Part shown: piece by piece, positions 47,217-55,807 of the stretch
Layout of the letters: every line of letters starts with the position of its first letter
Numbering within the stretch: the first letter of the stretch is position 1
Assembly: GCF_025144465.1 (NCBI RefSeq)
Contig: NZ_CP083553.1
Span: forward strand, 2,974,001-3,038,000
DNA length: 64,000 bases
Origin: Leisingera sp. S132
GTDB taxonomy: Bacteria > Pseudomonadota > Alphaproteobacteria > Rhodobacterales > Rhodobacteraceae
Direction of reading: 5' to 3'
Position numbers and translations under genes: made by a program
The notes under the pieces: generated by a model
The model's input: the letters and a program-made list of their open reading frames with translations, nothing else
What the model was told of the DNA's origin: nothing
Databases searched by the model: none

Positions 47217-47684
47217 ATGGAATTTCACAGCAAAGAAGACATCGATGCCCCGATTGCCGAGGTGTTCGGTGCGATCTCGGATTTCGCCATGCTGGAGCGG
47301 TCCGCCCTGCGGCGCGGCATTGAGCTGCAGCGCAGCGGCGATCTGGCCCGCCCGGAAGACGGCCTGGCCTGGGACCTTGCCTTCCGCTTCCGCGGCAAGC
47401 CGCGCGAGATCAAGCTGACGATGGCCTCCTATGCGCCGCCGTCCGGCATGGTGCTGGAGGGCAGCGGCAGCGGCGTTGACGGGCGGACGGAGGTTGAACT
47501 GCTGGCGCTGTCGCCGCAACGGACCCGGATGTCGGTGCGGCTCAAACTGTCGCCGACCTCGCTGACCGGCCGGCTGCTGGTGCAATCGCTGAAACTGGCA
47601 CGCAGCAATCTGAACCGCCGGTTCAAGCTGCGGCTGGCAGACTACGCCCGCATCACCGAAGAGCGCCTGAGCCGGTCCGCCTGA
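47217..47684 (+). CDS. SRPBCC-family (START-like) protein
   Basis: A 155-aa protein of the polyketide cyclase/SRPBCC fold: begins MEFHSKEDIDAPIAEVFGAISDF, the standard first strand-helix, and shows PSGMVLEGSGSG and the long C-terminal helix (LLVQSLKLARSNLNRRFKLRL). Such proteins bind hydrophobic ligands. It follows nudC by 56 bp. Confidence 0.82.
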   Translation: MEFHSKEDIDAPIAEVFGAISDFAMLERSALRRGIELQRSGDLARPEDGLAWDLAFRFRGKPREIKLTMASYAPPSGMVLEGSGSGVDGRTEVELLALSPQRTRMSVRLKLSPTSLTGRLLVQSLKLARSNLNRRFKLRLADYARITEERLSRSA

Positions 47685-47730
47685 ACCAGGAAGCGTGAGC
47701 CGGCCTTCCGGACAGCCCCCCGCGCAAGCT

Positions 47731-48609
47731 CTAGAACTGCGGCACCAGCCGCGGCCATAGCGCCGCATTGGCGCGGGCAAAGGCGCCGAGGTGGCCGATC
47801 TTCTGCACGCCGGCGTCCTGCGGATCCAGCACAATCCGGCGCTGCGGCACATCCCCATAGACATCGCCCAGCCGCCAGACCGCAGGCGGCGGCACCACGT
47901 CGTCATCCGCCATCGCAAACAGATCCACCGGGATACCGGTTTCCGCCCAGCGGGGCTGCGGCAGCGTGATGCCGGTTTCCGGCAGGTAGCTGCCCGGCGT
48001 GGTGCACCAGCGCCGCCACTGCCAGTAGACACCTGCCGGCAAGTCGGCCCCGAACCCCACCGCGCGCCCGGGCAGGTAGCCCAGGGCACGGACCAGCGGC
48101 GGCACATGGCCGAACCAGAAGGCCAGCGCCAGCGCGCGGTAGGGCCAGGGATGATCGTGGTGATGCACCAAGCCGCCCGCGACCACGATCATGCGGGCGA
48201 CGTCCGTCAGGCCATCCTGCAGGGGCATCAGCATCGCCCCCAGCGAATGGCCAATAACCAGCAGCGGCACGCCCGCATAGTGCCGCTGCATTTCACTGCG
48301 GGCGGCTGGCTGATCGGCCAGCGCCCATTCACCCATGGTGGCCTGTGACCGGCGCGGGTGCATGTGCGCCGAGGCTCCAAAGTCCCGGTAATCATAGGTC
48401 AAGCAGGCCATCTGCCGCTCCGCCGCCAGCCAGTGTGCGAAATGCCGGTAGTAGCCCTGCGGCACCCCGGTTGCGCCGTTCAGCACCACCGCTGCCCTGG
48501 CCGGGGCCGCCGGGTGGTAAAGCCGCCCGGCCAGCTCTGCATCACCGGCGGCAAAGCGCACGTCTTCCACCCGGATATCCGCGGTGTGTCCTGCATGGCT
48601 GTCGAGCAT
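47731..48609 (-). CDS. Alpha/beta hydrolase under TetR control
   Basis: A 292-aa alpha/beta-fold hydrolase of the COG4757 type: NGATGVPQGYYRHFAHWL near the oxyanion hole, YDYRDFG, nucleophile elbow GHSLGAML (Ser about 121), Asp in FAMADDDVVPP and His in KIGHLGAF. Divergent from a TetR gene, with two TetR operators in the 70-bp gap, so it is probably induced by that regulator's ligand. Substrate unknown. Confidence 0.85.
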   Translation of the reverse strand: MLDSHAGHTADIRVEDVRFAAGDAELAGRLYHPAAPARAAVVLNGATGVPQGYYRHFAHWLAAERQMACLTYDYRDFGASAHMHPRRSQATMGEWALADQPAARSEMQRHYAGVPLLVIGHSLGAMLMPLQDGLTDVARMIVVAGGLVHHHDHPWPYRALALAFWFGHVPPLVRALGYLPGRAVGFGADLPAGVYWQWRRWCTTPGSYLPETGITLPQPRWAETGIPVDLFAMADDDVVPPPAVWRLGDVYGDVPQRRIVLDPQDAGVQKIGHLGAFARANAALWPRLVPQF

Positions 48610-48619
48610 GGCACCCTCC

Positions 48620-48660
48620 TAGACCGATTGGTCTATTCCACCTCTGGACCAATCGGTCTA
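48620..48660. promoter_or_regulatory. Tandem TetR operators
   Basis: TAGACCGATTGGTCTA (48620-48635, perfect dyad) and TGGACCAATCGGTCTA (48645-48660) are two near-identical 16-bp operators, centres 25 bp apart, between the divergent hydrolase and TetR genes. The TAGACC-N4-GGTCTA form is typical of NemR/AcuR-like TetR proteins. Confidence 0.88.
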
Positions 48661-48679
48661 ATGCTGTCAACCTGCCGCC

Positions 48680-49300
48680 ATGACTGACGTGACGACACCC
48701 CAGCCCGGCCCGGACAGCCCCGCCCCCACCCGCGAGCGGCTGCTGCGGGCGGCAGCCGGCCTCTTTCGCAACAAGGGCTACAGCGGCACCGGCCTGGCCG
48801 AACTGCTGGCCGCGGCAGAGGCTCCCAAGGGCTCGCTCTACCACCATTTCCCGAATGGAAAATCCGACCTCGCGCTGGCTGCGGCAGACTGGGCCTCGGA
48901 GCAGATGCTGGCACTGATCGCCGCCGCCTTTACCCCTGCGCCGACCTTTCGAGAGGGCGCCAAGACGGTCTGCTACAAGCTGGCCAAGCTCTTTGACAAA
49001 CAAGGCAAATGGAGCGGCTGCCCGGTTTCCGCCACCCTGTTCGAAGGACCGGAAAACGAGGCGTTCCACCAGCACGCCGCCAAACTGTTCGAGGGCTGGA
49101 TACTAGAGACCGCGGCCCATGCGCAGCGCCTGGGCCTGGCTGAGGCAGAGGCCCGTGCCGCGGCCGAGAATTTCTACATCCTGCTGCAAGGCGGCTGGCA
49201 GCTGGCCCGGGTGCGGCGCGATTCGGATGTGATCCGGGGGCTGCACCTGCAGATGCACACGCCCGCGCCCGCGGCCATGCAGGCGCAGAAAAACAATTGA
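48680..49300 (+). CDS. TetR-family transcriptional repressor
   Basis: A 206-aa TetR-type regulator: helix-turn-helix at about 12-60 (ERLLRAAAGLFRNKGYSGTGLAELLAAAEAPKGSLYHHFPNGKSDLA) in the LmrA/YxaF-like subgroup, then a ligand domain with KLFDKQGKWSGCPVSATLFEG. Twin operators immediately upstream suggest autorepression plus repression of the hydrolase. Confidence 0.92.
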   Translation: MTDVTTPQPGPDSPAPTRERLLRAAAGLFRNKGYSGTGLAELLAAAEAPKGSLYHHFPNGKSDLALAAADWASEQMLALIAAAFTPAPTFREGAKTVCYKLAKLFDKQGKWSGCPVSATLFEGPENEAFHQHAAKLFEGWILETAAHAQRLGLAEAEARAAAENFYILLQGGWQLARVRRDSDVIRGLHLQMHTPAPAAMQAQKNN

Positions 49301-49335
49301 CGACTCGGGGGGGCAGCCGCTACCGCTTGTGGCGA

Positions 49336-49522
49336 TGGTTCCCGCGCCACAGAATCTTGTGTCCGGGATGAAAAGGGAACACGGTGCGGCCCCGCCCAGC
49401 GCAAGGCCAATTCCGCGACTGCCCCCGCAACTGTAAGCGGCGAGCGACCCCGATAGAGCCACTGGCCCGATGGGCCGGGAAGGATCGGGAAAGCTGCGAC
49501 CCGCAAGTCAGGAGACCTGCCA
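49336..49522 (+). promoter_or_regulatory. Cobalamin riboswitch
   Basis: The classic B12-riboswitch blocks appear in order: AAAAGGGAACACGGTG (49370s), CCCCCGCAACTGTAAGCGG (49420s), the B12-box part GCCACTGGCCCGATGGGCCGG (GCCACTG at about 49457, then GGGAAGG), and AAGTCAGGAGACCTGCCA at the 3' end. It precedes the gene at 49646 by about 120 bases. Adenosylcobalamin or another corrinoid would switch expression off. Ends approximate. Confidence 0.93.
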
Positions 49523-49645
49523 TCGAATGTGAAACTCGAACCCGGGCGGGGTGTCCGGACAGGGTCTGATGGCACCGCGGGGCTCCCGCTTTCTCATCCG
49601 GTCTCTTGTCCCCGAACCCCCGCACCACGCGCGGAGGGCGCAAAC

Positions 49646-50050
49646 ATGATGTGGACGGACAAGACGCATTTCTATGCGGCAACGGATTGCAAATACCTGG
49701 GGCGGCCCTGCCCCGCGGCAGAACGGATGATCGCCAAACTGGCAGAGGCGATGACCAAGGCGAAGCCGATGACCCATGAGGATTTCGAAATCACCGGCAC
49801 CAGCGTGCTGGACGGCTGCCCGCGCAACTGCCCGGCGCAGTTTGCCGCCAGCCATGACCGGATCCGGCTGTTCTGCGGTGTCGGGGAAGAGGCCCCGCGC
49901 GAGGGGCTGGACCGCTTTGCCGATGCAATCCTCAGCCGCGGCGGCACCGGCTTTGCGGCGTCAAGACTGGACGCCCGCCCCTGCGCGCTGATGGAGGCGC
50001 TGCCGAAAACCGCGGAGGTGCATCAGGCGGAGCAGATGCTGGCGCTCTAG
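49646..50050 (+). CDS. Cys-rich DUF1636-like protein under B12 riboswitch
   Basis: A 134-aa protein with cysteines at ATDCKYLGRPCP, LDGCPRNCPAQF and LFCGVG, and again DARPCAL, resembling the thioredoxin-like ferredoxin/metal-binding DUF1636 (COG5469) family. The start at 49646 follows GGAGGG by 7 bp. It is the only gene behind the cobalamin riboswitch before an opposite-strand gene. A role in corrin synthesis, cobalt handling or electron supply for it is inferred from regulation only. Confidence 0.7.
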   Translation: MMWTDKTHFYAATDCKYLGRPCPAAERMIAKLAEAMTKAKPMTHEDFEITGTSVLDGCPRNCPAQFAASHDRIRLFCGVGEEAPREGLDRFADAILSRGGTGFAASRLDARPCALMEALPKTAEVHQAEQMLAL

Positions 50051-50105
50051 GCCGGAAACCGGCTCACGGCATCTGGGGAACGGCAGACCGCACCGGGCTG
50101 CCGGC

Positions 50106-50660
50106 CTATTGCGGCCGCAGCCCCGCCGGACGCCCGGCATAGGCCCATTCCAGCTGCGCCTGCGTCTCCACCGCGCAGGGGCGCACGGCCCGCAGCCGGG
50201 CCAGCGCCTGCGCCGGGTCCTCGCCGCTTTCGATCATCAGCCGCAGCACCGCCATGCCGGAGCGGCCGCAGCCGCCCTTGCAATGGACCAGCACCCGGCC
50301 GCCGCCCTCCAGCGCCATCCTTGCGGAGGCGCTGGCCTTGGGCCATTTCGCCGCCACCTGCCGGGATGGCACGTCAAAGTCCGGCACCGGCAGATGGATC
50401 CAGCGGCTGGCCATGCTCTGGATGTCGCAGCCCAGCCGGTGGCTGCCCGCTGCCGCGTGTTCCTCCGCCGTGGTCATGGAGATCACCAGCCCGGGCTTCC
50501 AGGCATTGATCCGGCCCATATCGCCCGCATAGTCGCCGCCCTTGCCCGGCAAGGGGCACAGCGCCAGCCTCCCGCCCGCGACGGGCACCTCATGGATGGA
50601 GATATTCACGGGCACAGGCATCTCCTGCGCCGCAGTCCCAGAGACTTCGTCAGATCGCAT
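50106..50660 (-). CDS. Dual-specificity / tyrosine phosphatase family protein
   Basis: A 184-aa cysteine phosphatase: P-loop HCKGGCGRSG (HCx5R) with catalytic Cys near residue 127, general acid region VPDFDVPS about 40 residues before. The start at 50660 follows GAGGAGG. Convergent with the DUF1636-like gene. Confidence 0.82.
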   Translation of the reverse strand: MRSDEVSGTAAQEMPVPVNISIHEVPVAGGRLALCPLPGKGGDYAGDMGRINAWKPGLVISMTTAEEHAAAGSHRLGCDIQSMASRWIHLPVPDFDVPSRQVAAKWPKASASARMALEGGGRVLVHCKGGCGRSGMAVLRLMIESGEDPAQALARLRAVRPCAVETQAQLEWAYAGRPAGLRPQ

Positions 50661-50857
50661 GCCGCCTCCTCGCGTTGCGTTCCAATTCCCACTCCCGCCC
50701 AGGGTCTTGCGAGGGATTCTAACCGCCAAACCCGCCAAATCCAAAACCTTTTCTTGGCCGCACGCTGCCTGCCCTTCTGCGGTGGACGAACCGGCTGCGC
50801 TTCAATACCCTGCGCGCAACGCGGGACGCCCGCACATCGAATCCGGCACGAGACATC

Positions 50858-52657
50858 ATGAACGACACCCCCAGCGGCACCACCCCCTCCCAGTACCAGG
50901 TTCTGGCCCGCAAATACCGGCCCGAGACCTTTGCCGATCTGGTGGGTCAGGACGCCATGGTGCGGACGCTGAAAAACGCCTTTGCCGCCGACCGGATTGC
51001 CCAGGCCTTCATCATGACCGGCATCCGCGGCACCGGCAAAACCACCACCGCGCGGATCATCGCCAAGGGCATGAACTGCGTCGGCGAAGACGGCCAGGGC
51101 GGCCCCACCACTGAACCATGCGGCAAATGCGAGCATTGCACCGCGATCATGGAAGGCCGCCATGTGGACGTGATGGAGATGGACGCGGCCAGCCGCACCG
51201 GTGTGAATGACATCCGCGAGATCATCGACTCGGTGCAGTACCGCGCCGCCTCCGCCCGCTACAAGATCTACATCATCGACGAAGTTCACATGCTGTCGAC
51301 CAGCGCGTTCAACGCGCTGCTGAAGACGCTGGAGGAGCCGCCCGCGCATGTGAAGTTCATCTTCGCCACCACCGAGATCCGCAAGGTGCCGGTCACCGTG
51401 CTGTCGCGCTGCCAGCGGTTTGACCTGCGCCGGATCGAACCGGAGGTGATGATTGCCCTGTTGCGCAAGATCGCCGCCGCTGAAGGTGCTGAGATTGCCG
51501 AAGATGCACTGGCGCTCATCACCCGCGCCGCCGAAGGGTCTGCCCGCGATGCGACCTCGCTCTTGGATCAGGCGATTTCCCATGGCGCCGGCGAAACCAC
51601 CGCCGATCAGGTCCGCGCCATGCTGGGCCTTGCCGACCGCGGCCGGGTGCTGGATCTGATGGACATGATCCTGCGCGGCGATGCGGCGGCGGCGCTGACA
51701 GAACTCAGCGGCCAGTATGCCGAGGGCGCCGACCCGCTGGCGGTGCTGCGCGACCTGGCCGAGATCACCCATTGGGTCTCTGTCGTGAAGATCACGCCCG
51801 ACGCGGCTGAAGACCCCACCGTCAGCCCCGATGAACGCGCCCGCGGCAAGGCGATGGCGGATGCGCTGGCGATGCGCGTCCTGACCCGGATGTGGCAGAT
51901 GCTTCTGAAAGCGCTGGAGGAAGTGGCCGCTGCGCCTAACGCGATGATGGCCGCGGAGATGGCGGTGATCCGCCTCACCCATGTGGCCGACCTGCCCTCG
52001 CCCGAGGAACTGATCCGCAAGCTGCAGGACACGCCCCCGCCGCCGCCCCCCGGTCCAGGCGGCCCCGGCGGCGGCATGCAGATGCAGGGCATGGGCGCCC
52101 AGGCGCTTGGCAGCGGTGCACCGCAAGGCGGCCCGGCAGGCGGTGCACCCGGCGGCGCACCTGTGGCCCATGGCGGCGGCGGCACGGTGACGGCACTGGC
52201 GCCGCAGGTCAGCTCTGCCCTCGCCCGCTATCCGTCTTTTGAACACGTAGTCGAGCTGATCCGCACCAACCGCGACGTGAAACTTTTGGTCGAGGTGGAA
52301 ACCGGCGTGCGGCTGGTCTCCTACCAGCCGGGGCGGGTCGAGTTCACCCCCTCCGCCCAGGCGCCGCGCGACCTGGCCGCCCGGCTTGGCTCGGCATTGC
52401 AGAACTGGACCGGGGCCCGCTGGGTGGTCTCCATCGCGCCCGACGGCGATGCCGCGACCATTGCCGAGGTCCGCGACGCCGCCGAGAACGCCCTGCGCGA
52501 AAAGGCGAATGCGCATCCGCTGGTGCAGGCGGTGCTGGAAAGCTTCCCCAAGGCCAAAATCACCCGCATCCGCACGCCCGAGGAACTGGCCGCCGAAGTT
52601 GCCGCCGAGGCCCTGCCCGAGGTGGAGGACGAATGGGATCCCTTCGAGGACGGGTAA
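50858..52657 (+). CDS. dnaX: DNA polymerase III subunits gamma/tau
   Basis: A 599-aa clamp-loader ATPase. AAA+ domain with KYRPETFADLVGQ, Walker A GIRGTGKTT, zinc cysteines CGKCEHC, Walker B IIDEVHML and the SRC sensor VLSRCQRFDLR; then the collar domain, a glycine/proline-rich linker (about 390-440) and a tau C-terminal domain. Starts the dnaX-ybaB-recR cluster typical of bacteria. Confidence 0.97.
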   Translation: MNDTPSGTTPSQYQVLARKYRPETFADLVGQDAMVRTLKNAFAADRIAQAFIMTGIRGTGKTTTARIIAKGMNCVGEDGQGGPTTEPCGKCEHCTAIMEGRHVDVMEMDAASRTGVNDIREIIDSVQYRAASARYKIYIIDEVHMLSTSAFNALLKTLEEPPAHVKFIFATTEIRKVPVTVLSRCQRFDLRRIEPEVMIALLRKIAAAEGAEIAEDALALITRAAEGSARDATSLLDQAISHGAGETTADQVRAMLGLADRGRVLDLMDMILRGDAAAALTELSGQYAEGADPLAVLRDLAEITHWVSVVKITPDAAEDPTVSPDERARGKAMADALAMRVLTRMWQMLLKALEEVAAAPNAMMAAEMAVIRLTHVADLPSPEELIRKLQDTPPPPPPGPGGPGGGMQMQGMGAQALGSGAPQGGPAGGAPGGAPVAHGGGGTVTALAPQVSSALARYPSFEHVVELIRTNRDVKLLVEVETGVRLVSYQPGRVEFTPSAQAPRDLAARLGSALQNWTGARWVVSIAPDGDAATIAEVRDAAENALREKANAHPLVQAVLESFPKAKITRIRTPEELAAEVAAEALPEVEDEWDPFEDG

Positions 52658-53031
52658 CCGCCGGCCTGACGGCGCTCTTGTTCGCCTTGCCGGCACCCGC
52701 CTTCGCCACAACTTGCTTTGACACAGGCGCACCCGCTGAAAGCACGTGGGATGTGCTTCTGCGGTTGTCGTCCAAACCTGTTGTGCTGGCCCTTTTCGCC
52801 CTCGCCGGATTCGCTCTTTACAGCAGAAGGCGCACGCCGTTTGCAATCGCAGGCGCACTTTGGGGCCTTCTGGCCTTCGTCGTTGCCGTGGATAATCATG
52901 AGCTTTTCTTTGATGATAAGAAGGCCTTGGGCATAATCGAAGACTGCACAGCCTCCCCCCACTTGTTCATCGGCCTCGCAATTGCGATATGTGCCGGGAT
53001 GACTTACGGCGCCCTGCGCCCCCGCACTTAG
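52633..53031 (+). CDS. Small exported/membrane protein overlapping dnaX
   Basis: A 132-aa protein with a signal-like start (GLTALLFALPAPAFA), two cysteines (CFDTGAP and DCTASP), and two to three helices. It begins 25 bp inside the dnaX end, in another frame. The low GC content after dnaX and strong hydrophobic pattern suggest a real gene rather than a shadow; it is not part of the usual dnaX-ybaB gap. No family recognised. Confidence 0.65.
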   Translation: MGSLRGRVTAGLTALLFALPAPAFATTCFDTGAPAESTWDVLLRLSSKPVVLALFALAGFALYSRRRTPFAIAGALWGLLAFVVAVDNHELFFDDKKALGIIEDCTASPHLFIGLAIAICAGMTYGALRPRT

Positions 53032-53041
53032 GAGAACACAG

Positions 53042-53386
53042 ATGCTCAAAGGCCTCGGCGGTCTTGGCGACATGGCCAAGATGATGAAATCGGCACAGGA
53101 ACTGCAGACCAAGATGGCGCAGATGCAGGAAGACCTGCACAACGTCATGGTGACCGGCGAGGCCGGCGCGGGCCTCGTCAAGGCAACCGCCTCTGCCAAG
53201 GGCGACCTCAAGGCGCTGGATATCGATCCGTCGATCTTCAACGGCGACGACAAGGAAGTGGTCGAGGACCTGATCCTGGCCGCCATCAAGGACGCCCAGG
53301 CCAAGGCGGCGGAAAAGGCGCAGGACGAGATGGCCAAGCTGACCGAAAGCATGGGCCTGCCCAAGGACATCAAGCTGCCGTTCTGA
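53042..53386 (+). CDS. YbaB/EbfC nucleoid-associated protein
   Basis: A 114-aa protein of the YbaB/EbfC family, a small dimeric DNA-binding protein. It begins LKGLGGLGDMAKMMKSAQELQTKMAQMQEDL and ends LPKDIKLPF, both typical. Between dnaX and recR as in most bacteria. Has an AGGAG 3-8 bp before the ATG. Confidence 0.94.
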   Translation: MLKGLGGLGDMAKMMKSAQELQTKMAQMQEDLHNVMVTGEAGAGLVKATASAKGDLKALDIDPSIFNGDDKEVVEDLILAAIKDAQAKAAEKAQDEMAKLTESMGLPKDIKLPF

Positions 53387-53407
53387 GCGGCACGATATCC
53401 CCCATGC

Positions 53408-53440
53408 AAAAGGCGGCCCGATTGGAGCCGCCTTTTCTTT
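53408..53440 (+). terminator. Intrinsic terminator after ybaB
   Basis: AAAAGGCGGC / GCCGCCTTTT pair around an 8-base loop, followed by CTTTT, 22 bp after the stop codon. It separates ybaB from the convergent acetyltransferase gene. Confidence 0.85.
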
Positions 53441-53448
53441 TGCCCGCC

Positions 53449-53952
53449 TCAGCCCGTCTCCAGCCGGAACCTCAAAAAGCGCTGCCCCTCATATTGCACC
53501 TCCCCGGTCTGTACCGCCCCAAGCCGCATCAGCGGCCGCAGATGCCGCCGTGTCGGCGGCAGCAGGAAGGTGACATAGGGGATACGCGGATCCTGACGGG
53601 CAAATTCCAGCGCTTTGCGGGCGATGGCGGGGCCAAGGCCAAAGCAGTCCGGGCGCAGCACCAGCCCGAAATCCCACTCTGCGCCTTCTTTCTGGAACCC
53701 GCCCCAGCCGAGGTAATCCTCACCGCGCAAGAAAGCCCAATGGCCCAGCCCGTCGCGCTGCCAGCAGCCCTCCTTGGCGTCCACGAAATCCCTAGCAGCA
53801 GCCTCATCCCATGCCCCGGTCAGCAACGGCATATGCTCCGCCATACGCGGGTCTGACATGTGGCGGGCAATTTCCTGCGGCGCAACCTCGGTCAGCCGGC
53901 CAAAACGCAACTGGGGAGTAATTCCTGCTTCCCGCGCCATCTCGCACCTCAT
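53449..53952 (-). CDS. GNAT-family acetyltransferase
   Basis: A 167-aa protein of the RimJ/RimL-like GNAT branch: [45 protein letters not shown] and the acetyl-CoA loop region [23 protein letters not shown]. The ATG at 53952 has GGAGG 7 bp upstream; another ATG is 4 codons later. It lies opposite to and before recR. Substrate unknown. Confidence 0.83.
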   Translation of the reverse strand: MRCEMAREAGITPQLRFGRLTEVAPQEIARHMSDPRMAEHMPLLTGAWDEAAARDFVDAKEGCWQRDGLGHWAFLRGEDYLGWGGFQKEGAEWDFGLVLRPDCFGLGPAIARKALEFARQDPRIPYVTFLLPPTRRHLRPLMRLGAVQTGEVQYEGQRFLRFRLETG

Positions 53953-54088
53953 CCCGAACCCTCCGCATTTTCAGGCAAGGCATACCCCCGGGCGGACGCA
54001 AAAACAAACCCCGAACATTTTACCGCGCGACCCTTGCGCTCCGCGGCCCCGGGTGGCCTATATGGCAAGGAACCTTAAGGCCCGCGGC

Positions 54089-54688
54089 ATGATCAAGAAC
54101 TCCACCACCAACATCGAAGACCTGATTGCCCTGATGGCCAAGCTGCCGGGGCTGGGGCCGCGCTCGGCCCGGCGTGCGGTGCTGCATCTGATCCGCAAGC
54201 GGGCACTGCTGCTGACGCCCCTGGCCGAGGTGATGAGCGAGGTGGCCGCAACCGCCCGCGAATGCCTCAACTGCGGCAACGTGGGCACCAGCGAGATTTG
54301 CCCGATCTGCACCGACGAGGTGCGCGGCAACGGCGAGCTGTGCGTGGTCGAGGATGTGGCCGACCTCTGGGCGATGGAGCGCTCGGGCGTGTTCAAGGGC
54401 CGCTATCATGTGCTCGGCGGCACGCTCTCAGCGCTGGACGCGGTCGGGCCGGAGGATCTGCGCATCCCGCGGCTGATCGACCGGGTCGCAACCGAAGGCA
54501 TCCGCGAGGTGATCCTGGCGCTGAACGCCACCATCGACGGCCAGACCACGGCGCATTACATCGCCGATCAGCTGCAGGGACAGGTGAAGCTCACCTCCCT
54601 GGCGCAGGGCGTGCCGATCGGCGGTGAGCTGGATTACCTCGACGACGGCACCATTTCCGCCGCGATGCAGGCGCGCAAGGAAATCTGA
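54089..54688 (+). CDS. recR: Recombination mediator RecR
   Basis: A 199-aa repair protein acting with RecF/RecO at gapped DNA. Helix-hairpin-helix [19 protein letters not shown]4 zinc finger [16 protein letters not shown], and a Toprim domain ([36 protein letters not shown]). Length is standard; earlier in-frame ATGs overlap the acetyltransferase promoter. Confidence 0.96.
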   Translation: MIKNSTTNIEDLIALMAKLPGLGPRSARRAVLHLIRKRALLLTPLAEVMSEVAATARECLNCGNVGTSEICPICTDEVRGNGELCVVEDVADLWAMERSGVFKGRYHVLGGTLSALDAVGPEDLRIPRLIDRVATEGIREVILALNATIDGQTTAHYIADQLQGQVKLTSLAQGVPIGGELDYLDDGTISAAMQARKEI

Positions 54689-54703
54689 CGCCGCGGCCGG
54701 GCG

Positions 54704-54749
54704 CAAAATTCTTCAAAGAATTTTGGCCGGAAAATTCGAATTTTCCGGC
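54704..54749. terminator. Two abutting AT-rich palindromes between recR and ltaE
   Basis: A hairpin CAAAATTCT / AGAATTTTG (54704-54725) directly abuts a 24-bp perfect palindrome with core GGAAAATTCGAATTTTCC (54726-54749). Placed between convergent genes, they probably act as a bidirectional terminator. Confidence 0.75.
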
Positions 54750-54757
54750 TCCCGCGG

Positions 54758-55807
54758 CTAGCCGTAGAAAGACCGCAGCCCCTGCACCGCGCGTCCCAGC
54801 GCGCCGTCATCGACATCCTTGTGCAGCACCATGCGGATCGCACCAGAGCTGCCGCCGCCGATCACCACGCCCTCGGCTGCCAGATGCGCCCGCAGATCAT
54901 CATTGCGCCCGTCAGCGGGCGTGAAGAACACCATGTTGGTGGCCTGAGACACGTCACCCGCTCCCAGCCCCCGCAGAACTCCCGCCAGGTCCGCTGCCCG
55001 CGCGTGGTCTTCCGCCAGCCGCTCCGCGTTGTGCTCCAGCGCATAGAGCCCTGCCGCCGCCAGCACACCCGCCTGCCGCATGCCGCCGCCCAGCATCTTG
55101 CGCCAGCGCCGCGCCCTGGCGATCAATTCTGCAGGTCCAACCAGAACCGACCCCGCCGGCGTGCCCAGTCCCTTGGAGAAACAGACCGACACCGTGTCAG
55201 TCAGCCCGGCCAGATCGGTCTCTGCGCACCCCAGCGCAATGATCGCATTGAAGAACCGCGCCCCGTCCAGATGCACCGACAGCCCGGCGGCCCGGCCGGC
55301 CTCCGCCGCTGCGGCCATGTCCGCCAGCGGCACCGCCAGCCCGTTGTGGGTGTTCTCCAGCGACACCAGGCGGCTGACGGGAAAATGCGGATCATCTTCC
55401 TTTACCGCAGCCCTGATTTCCGCCGGGTCCAGCGCCCCGTCCGCGCGCACCGGCAGAGGGCACAGCGCAATGCCGCCCAGAACCGAGGCGCCAGCCGCCT
55501 CGTAGGCGTTCACATGGTAGCCCCTGCCGCAGATCACTTCCTCGCCGCGCTGGCAATGGGCCAGCATGGCGGCAAAATTGCTCATCGTGCCGGTGGGAAC
55601 AAAAAGACCCGCTTCCTTGCCCAGCCGCTCGGCCAGAACGGCCTCCAGGCGGTTCACCGAGCGGTCTTCACCATAAACGTCATCGCCCAGTTCCGCCGCG
55701 GCCATTGCCTGCAGCATCCCCGCATCGGGCCGTGTCACCGTATCGCTGCGCAGATCGCACAGGGCCGCATTGTCCCCTGCCCGCGCCATGCCGGCGTATT
55801 GGTTCAT
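54758..55807 (-). CDS. Low-specificity L-threonine aldolase family
   Basis: A 349-aa PLP enzyme cleaving beta-hydroxy amino acids to glycine (or another amino acid) and an aldehyde. It shows DLRSDTVTRPDAGML, GDDVYGEDRSVNRLE, HLDGARFFNA and the PLP lysine in VCFSKGLGTPAGSVL. Its ATG overlaps the stop of the 2OG-oxygenase gene by 4 bp (ATGA), so both are made together. Confidence 0.9.
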   Translation of the reverse strand: MNQYAGMARAGDNAALCDLRSDTVTRPDAGMLQAMAAAELGDDVYGEDRSVNRLEAVLAERLGKEAGLFVPTGTMSNFAAMLAHCQRGEEVICGRGYHVNAYEAAGASVLGGIALCPLPVRADGALDPAEIRAAVKEDDPHFPVSRLVSLENTHNGLAVPLADMAAAAEAGRAAGLSVHLDGARFFNAIIALGCAETDLAGLTDTVSVCFSKGLGTPAGSVLVGPAELIARARRWRKMLGGGMRQAGVLAAAGLYALEHNAERLAEDHARAADLAGVLRGLGAGDVSQATNMVFFTPADGRNDDLRAHLAAEGVVIGGGSSGAIRMVLHKDVDDGALGRAVQGLRSFYG

